A DNA stretch of 64,000 bases from Chaetorhynchus papuensis (taxonomy: Eukaryota > Chordata > Aves > Passeriformes > Rhipiduridae): assembly GCA_013396525.1 (NCBI GenBank), contig VWYX01000217.1:62001-126000 (forward strand), written 5' to 3'. Below, in pieces: positions 47,218 through 59,900 of this stretch. Below the pieces are notes generated by a model. That model did no database searches. It was not told where the DNA came from and was given only the letters and a program-made list of their open reading frames with translations. How positions within the stretch are numbered: position 1 is the stretch's first letter; each line of letters opens with the position of its first letter. A program made the position numbers and the translations under genes.

Positions 47218-50200
47218 AAATACTAGAGAGCTGAAGAAATTCACTGCTAAAGCTCTTTCAGCATCTACAGGGTCTTATGCAGAAGTGGTCAATGCTAACA
47301 GTGTGAAGAAGCCATAGTTACCCCAGCTCTTTCTTTCACTTTATGAAATCACATCTGGACTATATAAGAATATATGCCACAGATATAATATCATAAATTG
47401 GAATTCTGGCCTTACAGCTCTGAAAAGCAAGCATATCTGAAACAACCATCCCTAGAGACATATCTCTGGGCTGCTGGTTGCCCTTGGTGCATTTGGTTCC
47501 CACGTGTTTTGGTCAGATCAGTTCACACATATCTGACAAGGACACCAGGTCCCATAGATAATATCTCCCTTCACCTCAGCACTGACATACTTCACTCCAG
47601 GAGAGCTCTGCTTACCCAGGTAAGTACTCAGCACATGATGAGACAAGATAGTGTGCTTTGGTTTGCATCTGGCTCGCTATGGTCTGTGCTATCATACTGT
47701 ACTGCTAATCAGCTCTCCGACTCCTTCTAATGAAATGTCAAAAACAGCAGCACACCAACAAAGCTGTATTCCTTAGCTAAACTGCACGATGATTAATTTA
47801 GTAGCATTTTATCCTGGGTGAGCAAGAAAAGAATGTATCTCAGCAAAAAACTGCTGAGGAACATATTAATTGCAATTGTTTCAAGATAAAGTACTGAGGG
47901 CACAGGAAGGATTACAAATAATGATCTAAAAATTGCATCCATCTGGCAGCAATTGCTGTAGTTCAGCCATCAAAAAGATGTCATACCTTCCCAACCAGAA
48001 GAACAGTGAGTTCTAGCTGATAATAAAGACTGATTTTGTAATAATTTCTAACGGTTCTATTACAGTAGTGTTTTCACTTCTGCTTAGTGCTTTCTATCTT
48101 GAAAAGGTGAACACAGAGCTGTTTGGGTTTCTGATTCAAAGTTCATACCCCAATATGTGTTCCTGATACATTTTTTGATATTGTCTATTCTTTATGATAA
48201 ACTACTAACTAATACACTAAACTACTTTTAAAACTGCTGATTGCCGCGTAATAATTTTTGAGGGTTTGTTTTTGTGTGTGTGTGTAAAGAAAATCAAAAC
48301 ATCTTCAAATGAGACAATGGTAATCTAAGCAGTGTGTACTTAAAAGACCTTCACCAGTTGTCTCCTGTCTTTGCTGGAAGGGAGCAGGTTATTTTCATGG
48401 TACTGACATTTCCTTTCAGATCTGGGACTGTGCTACTCAGAGAGAGAGGAAGAGTCAACCAGGCCTTCAGCAGGGGAGGAATAGCACTGCCTTAGGTCAT
48501 CTCAGCCATCTCTAGGACACTTCATTCCCATTTGATTTTTACATTTCTTGTTCCATTGGGACTGAACAGACTGCCTCTCATGAAAGTGTGATTGCCCTCA
48601 GATTTGTTCCGAACTTTCTTAGTTTAAACCATACTCATAAAAGTCACTGATCATGCTTTACATATTTTGACTGTTTTAACTACCATAAAAAAATAAGTGG
48701 AAACTATTTTTATGACCTACCAACCATTTGAGGATGTTTCCCTTTTAGTACAGTCAATATGAGACTTTTCTCCCAAGCCTATCAAGAGTCATTTTTAACA
48801 TGTTTGAACTGTATATTTTTCCCAAAAATTAACTCTTGATCTAAATGAAATGCCTCCTAAACAGTATTTTCCTTCTGACAACTAAATGTTAAATGTACAT
48901 ATAATTAATAAAAATATCTTGAAGTTATTTTTAAGATTAAAGTTTAGATATAATGTAAATTGTATCATGTCTGTAAGATGCCTACATGAAAAATGGTGGC
49001 AGTTCGGAAATAGACGCTTTTATGAAAAAAAATATTTTGAAGAAAGAAAGAGAGGCCACTTCAATATGATAAACAGAAAACATGTTTTTCCTCTTGCCAT
49101 GCTACCTCATCTCCCTCCAATAGCACTCTAGAAATAACAGCATAGATTTCTGCTTACTACATGACTTTTTGGAATTGGAAGGAAAAGATAAAATATTATT
49201 GAAATAAGCATATTTTAATCAGTTCCTAGCCATAGTGGTCAAATCCAACTCCACATAGGTCAAAAAAATAAATTTCTGTCATTTACAGACTTAAGTAGGC
49301 TTCATATTAATCATTGAGTGCATTAATATATTTTAAATCTGGTGGAGCTGAACCCATGAATTATCACCCAAAAACCTACCCTGCAGGAATAGACATGAAT
49401 AAAACCATCCTCACCCATTTTTAACACCAGAATAATTAAGGTTTCTAAATTTACCAACTCCTACCACACCACGTACAACTTTTTATTTGTCAGCTATTTC
49501 TCAGAGCTAGAGTGCCTCAGGGAAAATTGTCACCCCTGGAAGATTGTCCTGTCATTCATAATTCATCTATGGTTCCACACACTGTAGATACAGATTAAAA
49601 ACCAAGATAGGGAATTTGAAGGATATAGGAAAAAAATCAGGTTTTTTACAGGAGATGTTCTTTTTATATTATATTTGTTATATCAGTGCTTCAAGTTATT
49701 TAATATTCCTCTTTACTGATTTAGAAGGAAAAAATTTCACAGAGAAGAATATGATTCCCCTGGTTCAAATAATTTAAATATGTCAACTAAATTCTAGTAC
49801 TTGTATAAGATCGAAACAAGCACTTTACTGAAATCTTCAAAAAAAAAAAACACAGGTAAATTATTTCTATGTGGCCCTATCTATTTAATATTCATAAAGA
49901 AAAAAAAATCCAAAAACCTGGGCATCACAACTTGGGAAAAAAAAACCCAAACCAGAAAAAATTCATCAGATTAAAATCTGCAAGGCTAGTGATATACCAA
50001 GCCAACTTCATTGTCATATTTAAAGTTAAATAAGAAAAAAGCCTCATCCAGGTATACTTCCTATTCTCTTTTATCACTATAAATTAGGAATATACAGCTG
50101 AAAGTAGTGGGCCATTAGCAGATGCAATAATGAGGGGAAGTGCTTCTGTGCTTCTTTCTACACCACATGCTCATGTATAACACCTGCATTTCCAGAGCAG

Positions 50201-52612
50201 CATAAAGAGATTTAAGTATATATTAGAATCCGAATATTTGCTTCCCATTAAGTTTGGAGTCTATTAAATAAGAATCTGTTGTTCCCTGAAAAGAACACTT
50301 CCCATTTGTAAGACAGGAATAATCCTTGTGCTTTTCTTTTTGTCTGATTTGATTCAGGGCATGCCCTTTCTCAGAGGCGAGTTCTTGTTACGTGTCAGCG
50401 CTCTGCCTCACTCCGGTGCCATTTGTTGTCGTGGAAGAAAGCAGCAAGTATTGTCACTCCAGGTCTGAATCAGTAGGATTTGGCTGTCACACCAGCCTAA
50501 GGCACAGCACTCCGTGGTTATGGACAGACACGGGGGTGCTTCAGCCCAGAGCCTGTCGGTAGGAGAGTGTCCTCATTAAAGGGAAGGTCCCCAACTGGTT
50601 AAGTTTTAGGGTTTCCTTGTGAGGTTCTTCACGGTAACCACCTGGGCTCTTGAGGACAGGCCATATCCCTGGCTCTTGTTTCAAGAGGATAAAGGTCTTC
50701 AATTAACTGGAGAAACACTAAATCAGGTTTTCCTTATTTGGAAATCGGTGAATGCCTTTTGGTTTCAATTTCTTTGCTCTGCATTTACGAAAGTGTGTGA
50801 AAAGAAACGTTAATTACAGATTATATAATTTTAATCTTTGCTGCTGGGCAGAGAAAATGCTGCATAGTCCTGAGAATTCATAGCATGTCTGTAGGCATAC
50901 AGTTTTCTTAATTTAAATAAACAAAACAATTAGAATGTTAACAGAAAGGACTGAAGTTATTTCTTGTTTTTCTGTTTCCAAAACAAATGACTATTATTCG
51001 TTGTACGTTAACTCCAGAACAACATTTTTTCAAATTAAATTAATTCAAAGAGATCAGAGGAAAATGCCTCTGGATGAGGGAAATACAGCATAATCTCTGA
51101 CACAGGCTATTTTAATAGATGTCACTGGCTTCAACCCTTTGTGTTGCCATATAAGCTAAATCACAATTTGAAATAATTGGAACAGTAATGCAAAAAGAAA
51201 CAAGAGGACAACAAACAAAGTCTATAAATATTCAGGGTCAAATAATTTTAAGAGAACCATTCTTTTGAGAAAATATAAACTACATAGGAATTACTTTATT
51301 TCAGTAACATTTTAATTAAAAAATATGACCTATTTTCTTTATTTCCTATTAGTCATTTAGATTTCCATTTTTTTGTGTACCAATGTGAAATTACTCTCCA
51401 TATAATAAGAACTATTAACTTGATGTTGATGTTCTGTGGCAAAAGAAAATATTTTAACTTGACTTTGTTCCAACAGGACAGAAATCAAGTTAGAAGCATT
51501 TCTCTCAAAAAAGAAATGTCTTTCAAAAAATAAGGGGTTTCTTACACCCTCCACAAGTTGTCATACTGGTTTTATTCCACAGCTATAAAGATTAAGGTGT
51601 AGGCCAACTAGTTTGTCTATTCTGCATACTTGAAGACTGGTTTTCACACATTAAGAAATTGCCTTACTTAAAATCCTAAGCCAGGTACAAGATATTTCCT
51701 GCTCCACTGGTCAATCTGCAAAAGAAAAAATAGTTCTTCTTCATACTCAGAACACTTTATCTTGTTCCCTTCTCATTCCTACTCATCCTCTCTCATCTTC
51801 CACTTCTCTCTCTGTAGTAGGTAGAAGTCTTTCAACAGATTACTGTGGTATTTTAGAAATGCCAATACTGCAGTACTGACTACTGCTCTTTCATTTGTGT
51901 TCTTTAAAGTCACAGTTGTTTGAAAAAATACTTTAATTTATCAGCTTCTTCCTGTGTGTGTCTTCAGGAACTGGTGTCAGCTCTCAAAGATTTGATCTTG
52001 CTGTCCCTGAAATAATTCAAAAATGTCTGCCAAGATCTGGTATACTGGAATAGCTGCTGTGGTAAACCCAACTGGAAGATTGTTAAAAATTCTATGACAG
52101 CAACATTGTGGAGTATATCAATTTTCTACTGGGTGGGAGTCCAGCCCACCTATTTCTCTGGGCTTCTTACCTTGCTGTGTAGATAAAGGTAAATATTTGC
52201 TTACTGTTTCACCACCACCACAAGCTATTATATCAGTAACATAGAGCTAAAACAGATTTGGAAGTACAGTCTGGATTTTTATCTGCCTTGTGTATGAGCA
52301 GCAAAATTGCCAGCTAAACCCTAATTGTGGATTCTTTATGACAGGTAATAATAGGAGAAAAAAAAAAAAACACAGCTTGTATTTCATCTACCATGCTGAG
52401 CTGAAAGAGCTAACAGCTTAAAAAAAAAAGTTTTGATCTGTAAGCAAAGCACATTTTATTTGGGTGTCACCAAGCAAGGATATACAAGGGACTGTACTGT
52501 AGAGTGAAGCTGACCCTGGGGAAGTCAATAGGAATTTTTCCAATACTTTAGTGAAACCAGGAATTCATTCAGTATCTCTTTTCTCAACATCCTATAGCTT
52601 TTCAGGCTTATT
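47218..52612. other. Intergenic, no gene recognised
   Basis: AT-rich. A slightly GC-richer patch with several CpGs lies at about 50350-50590 without an exon. A GT run (about 48270-48284) and A-runs (49840-49851, 49899-49907, 49937-49945) are present. Confidence 0.4.
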
Positions 52613-52675
52613 AAAAAAAAAACCAACAAACAAAAACAAGCAACAAAAAACCCCCCAAATCAGAACAAAAACCAC
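52613..52675. repeat. A/C-rich low-complexity tract
   Basis: AAAAAAAACCAACAAACAAA and similar, G-poor; it resembles the tract at 11530-11690. Confidence 0.75.
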
Positions 52676-55600
52676 GGTACCAAACAACACTTGTAAATAA
52701 CACAAGAAAGATTTCTTTGCAGAAATCTATCTTTGTCAAACGCTCTGCCTTGCAGTGTAAACATGCTGCTCCCTCCAGCTTTGTCAGGAGCAGGGCATGC
52801 TCACAAGGGGAAGAATTTGGCCCCTGAACTTGGTGCCCATTTAGTGGTTTGGCCCACAACCACCAGACCCTTTGGATCTTGTGGTCTTGTTCCATCTGTC
52901 TGTGTATTTACTGTAATTTAACATTACATCCTCAGTTAATCTAGCTCTTGATTGCTTTCTGATCAAATCACAACCTTGAATCATAAATGACACTAATTCC
53001 TTTCAATGTGAAAGTCTAGCTAGAAGCTTTGTGTGACTGCAGATGGTTTCTAAATCAGCTTTCCCATAATGGGACATAGGATACTGTGTTTTCATTAGTG
53101 CAATGCAACTTTCCATATAGCCTGTTTTGTGCAGTACCTGCCTCAGTAAATCTCTCATTTAAAGTTGTTCCACAGCCGATGACTGAACTTGGAAACACAC
53201 AGCAGGGTTTTTAAGATGAGCCTCAGACACGTTCCCTAGACTATGAATCCTCCTCGGGTTAGCAGTTTTAAATATAGTCTGGTTGGGAATGACTTTTGCC
53301 CTCACTTCATTGTAGTTGTCAATTATTTAGACAGGCATCTGACGTTCCTAGGTCTGGTGTCTCCTGTAAAGCCTCATGCCTGGCAGCAAAGAATAGGTCT
53401 TTGAGCTCATTCTTTTCTGCTTTGCACCTGCCAAGCTCAAGCTTGTAGAAAGTAAGAAGTGATTCTAAAATGTCCCAAAGCTGGAATAAAGTCATCTCAG
53501 CTCAAGAATATGTGTCATGGACAAAAAAAGCTAGCAGGCAGTGGAGCTGTGGACCAAAATCTTCTTTCTGAGCTATAGTATTGATATTCTTATTTTGTAT
53601 TTATTCTTTTCATTGGCAGTGTAAATGTGGATTCAATCCTCTAAATCTTAAGCTAGGTTTTCTCTCCCTGTAATAAATGATTTAGACCAATACTGTTAAT
53701 TTTTAATCCATGGTCTTCCTGGTTAATTTTTGTCTGAACATTTTTATTCAAAGTGCTTATTAAGAAAAACTTCAGTTAAGTATGTAAAGAATTTCAATCA
53801 CATGCATTTATCAACATGCCACTTCCTTTTTAAAAACATTTTATATTTATTCTGCAAAGTACAGGCGACTTTTTATTTATTTTGAGGACAAAGTTTTAGG
53901 TGGAGAATACCTTGAGCTAAAGCTTCCCAGAAAGTTAATAAAATTCCTATACACATTTTCAGTATCAAATACTTAAAATATGTATTTTGATGAAATTTAG
54001 TTTTCAAATTCTTATTTTTAATAAACCTTTGTAGGGAACAATCTTTAATAAAGAAGTTTGCCTCTCATCACTTTTGTAAACGAATTACTCTAAAATTAGC
54101 TACTCTGAAGCTGATTTTCTAAGGAGTTTCTTCTTTTGCTTTTCTCCACTAATCTGTGGGACAAAACACCAAAGGTATCTGGCAATGGCACGTACTGATC
54201 TGAACCATACCAAAAGCCTGCACACCATTGCTGCTCCTGATCCTTTGGAGCCCAGGAGTAGGAAACACACGGCTGATCCAACTCCCCATGCAGCACTCAT
54301 TGCAGTCTCTTCTGGCCTAGCTGCACTGACTCAGTGGATCCTCGAGGCCTGAGTGAATATTTGATTGAGGTCTTAAGGAGCTAACACTGTTAATTATTGC
54401 AGCTGCTAATCCTTTTTGATCTCTCAGCTTCTTGGAAAAATGGATCCTTCACTCCACTGTTGTGGTGCAACTCATTTTGGCCAATGGAATGTCCTTTGTG
54501 TCCACAGATCATTAATGGGTACCTTCTCATGGGTTGGCATAGAGCAGTTCTGATAGCATAGCTGTTACAAAAATGCCATTTGTTTGTATAAATATGCAGC
54601 TAATCACCCTAATGATGCTGGCTATACCAGTTTTTCCTGTCAGTAACAGACTTCAATCTCCACCAACAGCTTTGCCTTGAACTGCATAACCTTCAGATCG
54701 ATGGCAGATTGAACATAGCTGTAGGTTGTCTTAATACTAGAGAGGAACAAAAGCCACCTCACCACTGGTGCCAGCCAGGCTAACCAGGGCTGTCTGGCAG
54801 TCAGGCCAGCTCCTGAGCTCTGCAGAGTACACTGTGTCTCCAGTTCCATTAACACTCAACTCCTCTGCTTATGTTCAGGTCCTCATGGACTGCAGGACCA
54901 CTGCTGAAGAGCAGTAGCCTGCATGAGGCTGTGTTCAAGACCAAAGGAGCCAAGACTCGTGTTCTGGCAAGCTGTGCCCTGTGGTTCAGCTTTATTCTTG
55001 AGGAGAACATTGGTCGGGCAACAGCTGCCATGACATTTTCACAAGCAAATGAATTGGTTTCCAGGAGCATGACTTCATAGATGCTGATGCTCTGCAATCA
55101 CGTTGCTAAATGGCATGTTTGGGGGGGATCCTAATGACTGACCTCTGAGGGAGGACTTTGGGGACTGCCCTGGTCCAGACACAGTCAGTTCCAGCCACCT
55201 CAATGGACCCACGGCAGGACACAGTTCAGTCTAATAGTGGAGTTGATGTTGCCTCCAAACCAATCAGAGAAGGTTGCAGAGACACAGTGAAATCACATTT
55301 CAGAAATTACAGAAAGTCACAAGGCCAGAGGAGCAGGAGGTGCTTTGTGCTTGAGCAGGGACACCCCCAAGGTAACTGAAGCCCATGGACAAGCCTGCAC
55401 CAGGGCATATGCACCCATTGCAGCCTTTGGTATTTAAATGTTTGTCATCTTTGTTTCCCAATACCTGAAACAGTAGTTAAATATTGCAAATTAAGTGAAA
55501 TTCCCCAAGCCAAGTCTGCTTTGCCCATGATAGTAACTGCTGAGTGATTTATTTTGACCTACAAGCTTTCTCTTGTTCTTCCTATTTTCTCCCCTGTTCT

Positions 55601-56861
55601 GCTGGAAGGTGGGGAGTGAATGAGTGCTTGAGTGGCTCTGCGTGCTTGGCTGCTAGTCAGGGCCAACCCACCACGCAATGCTCATTTTTTCCAAGGACTA
55701 CTTTTTTCCTGTTTTCTTTTTACTTTGTGTATATTTTAACTCCTTTCAAAGTGCAAGAAAGTAGATTTGACAGTAATTCATGACAGAAACAGGGAGAGAG
55801 TAGATAGCTTGTTAGTTCTACATGCTGCCAGGTGTGTGAGTGAACCTAATGACCGACATCATGCAAGGTATGAACATACATTTGTGTTCCTTAAACTGAG
55901 AGAAAATTTAACTACTGAAAGATGCATCTGTACGAATGAGACTTACTTCCCTAATAACAATGTTCAAATGTTTCTTCCTCTGTTTTCAGTTACATTTATA
56001 TAATTTTCATTTCAATTCAAAGTTACCTATGGGGGTTATTCTCTTCTAAGCATACAGATATGAATTCTTGGGAGCAGGTGGCATACAAACATGCAAGAAG
56101 ACAACTATCAACATCAGGGTAAGATATTAATGTTTCAATCCATGTCAAAATTTGGCCAGCCCTTTCTCTTCTCTATACAACAATAACAGTTGAATTCCTC
56201 CAGCCTCAAATTGTGAGATCTTGCTCATTTTTTATTTGAAGACTGCACATGCCCAGGATTATGCAGTATAGTAGCCTCTTTCTTTTTGAGCTCAGAAAAA
56301 ATTCAGTATGAATAAAAATGCTGCAGTGAATCTGTTCAATGACCCAGAATAACTGTATCTTTCTCTCTTTGTTCCTTTTCATATATGATTAGAAAAGCTT
56401 TTCCTTTGTCTCTGATGTGCTCTCCACCTCTGTTTATCCTTGCCTTTTACTTATTTCACTCTGTAATTGCACTTTTCTTATTATGAGGATTCTCTTCTCA
56501 TGGCATCTTTATTATGTAAGGAGAAGTGATCTGAAAGTAATAATTGCAATTTTGTGGAAGTCATGAGCTGCGCAATTTGTTTGAGAATACTAAATTTTTG
56601 ATTTTTTTTTTTAAGTGAGCTCTAGAAGTAGTCTTCCATCAGTAATTGTCCATCTAGAGACGTTGTGCAGTTCCTTTGAAATACAAAGAAATATATTTTT
56701 TTAAAAAAACCCTGTATTTCACAGAACATTCCCAATCACCAAGATCCCATACAGTTGAACTGATGGGTTAGAAATCTAAAGAAAGAGGGAAGAGGCATCT
56801 ACTATATAAATCTGTCCTGAAAAGAGTGGTAAAATTACAAAGAACATGACAGAAAGAAGGT
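52676..56861. other. Intergenic, no gene recognised
   Basis: AT-rich with only short, domain-free open frames. The segment at about 54640-55400 has several frames of 66-82 codons but nothing recognisable. Confidence 0.4.
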
Positions 56862-56945
56862 TTTTTTTTTTTTTTTTTTTTTTTTCACCGTTGTGGAAAA
56901 GGGAGAAGTATTGGAAGGGTTTAATTTTTTTTTTTTTTTTTTTTT
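56862..56945. repeat. Two long T-runs (24 and 21 bases)
   Basis: T24 at 56862-56885 and T21 at 56925-56945 are separated by 39 bp of mixed sequence. They could be the poly(A) ends of retrocopies read on the other strand, but nothing recognisable precedes them. Confidence 0.85.
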
Positions 56946-59900
56946 GGTTTCTGTTAATAAGTAGCTTTTCCTTTCCGTAATTAAATCTGTCTCAATACAC
57001 ATGGGCTTCAGGCACCTGATGATGGTGATGATAGTAATAATAATGTTGTTTGCTCTGTGTGTAATGAAACATCCTACACTGGTATTTTGCAATGTTATTT
57101 CTAGAAAGCCTTAAATAAACTCCAAGGCAATTTTTTTTTTTTATATACTTCATAAGGTTAAAAAAAGGTTTTAAGCACACTGAGTACTTCAGTCATTTTT
57201 TTAAGTGTCTTCGGGCATGGTGGTTCACCTCAGAGCATCCCAAGTGTGCACAGGAAGAGATTGTGGGATATTTGTTGCTGATTCAGATACAGTGCAACAT
57301 GCTCAGTCTTGATCTGGCCAAGTAATAGAATGATTGTTTGGTGCTGTGCTGAGATACAAGAATTTCATGCTCTCCTCTTCAGTAAAGTTCATCCTCTGTT
57401 ATTCTCTGGGTATCTTCTTGGCCTTGCAAATCGCTTGACTGTGTGCTCACTGTTTATTTTGGTGAAATTGCTAAACATCAAGCTCCCATTGCCTGCTTTT
57501 TCCCTTAGTTTAGTGAACCATATCAACGTTGCAATTCATTTTTCTACCAGGTGACAGAACTGAAAGAACAGAAGGAAACTGTATTTTCTCGTGGTAAATT
57601 TTTAATTTAAATACTAGTCCACTTAACTAATCACATTTATTTGTATTCTTCTTGGACAGTAGGTTTGTAGTTTGGTAGAGTTAATGGAGTATTTTCTACA
57701 AAATGCACATTAAAAATTAATGAAATCAGCGTGAACAAATACAATAAATAATTTCTTTGTTTGCCTGGCCACATAATACTGTGGACTTTTCTTCTGTTTA
57801 CTTAAATGCGAGAAGTAAAACATTCACAGTATTAATCCTATGTGGTTGTGGGGATAAATGGTTTTCCTACATTACCATGATGATGGAGGCTTATTGCCAG
57901 ACTTCCAGTTCTTCATGCATTACAATGCACAAGCAGTAGAGCTTTGACAATGTTGTCAGAATATAAAATAATTATTAAAAAAAAAAATTAGTCAAGTGGA
58001 ATTCTCAATACATCAACCCAAGATGAGCTATTTACCTATATGGAGCAGAGACAAATATTCTGCTTTTGTAGCATAAGTAAATGCTTTGAGTCAAGGACTC
58101 AGTGGGAAATTCTGATGGTACTAAAACAATGCCAAAATGGGAAAGAAGTCCTTCAGGCCTGACTTTTTGGGGGTGTGGGCACACACACAGTAGGATCTGT
58201 TTTGGATGCCATCAGAATGAAAATCAAAAAACATTGACAGCTGCCCACAGTACCTGCTGTTGTAGCTAGGGGCACTCAGATGGCTAACAGGATTTGTGAT
58301 TTTTCAGGACCTCTCCTTTTAGAGGCTCACAGTGGTTCTGCTGGCCTTGGTGGGAGGACTGTTTTATCAATGGTGAGTGTTTTGGTAATCCAGCTGGAGA
58401 AGACATAAAAATTTTTAGACAGAATCTGACAGTACTCCCAAGTGAAGTTGCCTCTGCAGAAAAGAAGTTAGACTGAGTAAAGGAGACCGGCTTTTCTCTG
58501 TATTACTCAGGAGATCAAAGATTTGTCTGGATAGCCAGATTGGGCTGTAAATTACATTGGGAAGTCTTCTTGCCTGAAGAAGAAGTCTTTCTAAATAGTA
58601 CTGGAGATAAGCCAGAGGGATCAGTAATTGTAGGCTGGCCTGAGAAACAGTCAGTTCTCTCTGATGGCTCACAGCAAGCTAACAAAATGTTTTCTGCAAG
58701 CCTTTGCTTATTCTGAAGCAGGTAACTCTCTTGAATGCTGGAGAAATAGAGCTATTTTGATAGAAATTTCCTACTAGCTCTTTCTTCCTTTATGGATCAT
58801 CAGCGCATTTATCGTTTTCTGAGAGTGGCTATTTAAAGCAGAAGTGCAGCTTGAGCAAAGCACGATGAGAATCAACTGTGAGATCTGCCACAAATCTCAG
58901 TGAGGTTGCAATAAATGATGATCAAAACAACAGACAACTATTATCAACCCAAGTAACACTGCAGATTAATCCTTGTCTCTACAGAAGAAATAGCTCCAAT
59001 TGTCATGCCAGATCCTAAACATTAGGTTTAGTGTTCTGCTAAAATCCAATCCTTGAGAAAATATTTGAACTTTCTTCATATCCTGCAACACCAATTCAGC
59101 TCACAACAGACCTGCAAAAGAGTGGATTTTGAATGATAAATCCGACATATTTTGTTGCACATGAAGAGAGAATTAAATGCTGGTTGGTGGCACCTTCTTC
59201 AATTCCTCTCCATCAAATGTGTCCTGGCTAGGAAGAAGCGCATGGTGTGTACAAGACCATACTGACCACTTTATGCAACACATCAGCCTCAGTTTTGAAA
59301 GTTCCTGTCTTGAGAAGTCCTAATCAACTTCAAAAAGTGGGGAAAAAGTATTTGTTATAGAACAAGCTTGCAAAGATAAGGACGAATATATAAAAGAAGA
59401 AAAAACCCTCAGAATTTTATCCATACAAAGATGAATAAAAAAAAAATCTTCAGCCTAGAGCAGTCAACATCCCCCTTCATTTTTATTTGGTTTGGTACCA
59501 CAAAAGAATCAATAGAACCCTGGGAGAAGAATACTGGGTGTACTGTATGAGCTGTGATATACTTTCCTAAACTACAAAATAATTGTTAAAATGAAAAACT
59601 TGCAGCATTAGTTCAATCACCAAGGACACCCTCCAGCTCAGTAAATCTGTCAACAAAGCTACAAACTACAGGATTTTACATTTTGGGGAAGAAAAATGAA
59701 GTAGAAGACTTCTAATCTTAAGCAGATGGGAGAAGAGAAGGAGGTTGTAGTCTCTAGCTGGAGAATTCCAGGTAGCATAATTTACAGAAGAATGAAAAAT
59801 TCTGAACAGGAGAGTAAGTATCAGAAAAAAATGCTATCTAATAAAATCATATTTAAATGCATCAATCCTGAACAACAGCAGAGCACACCTCAGAAAGCAT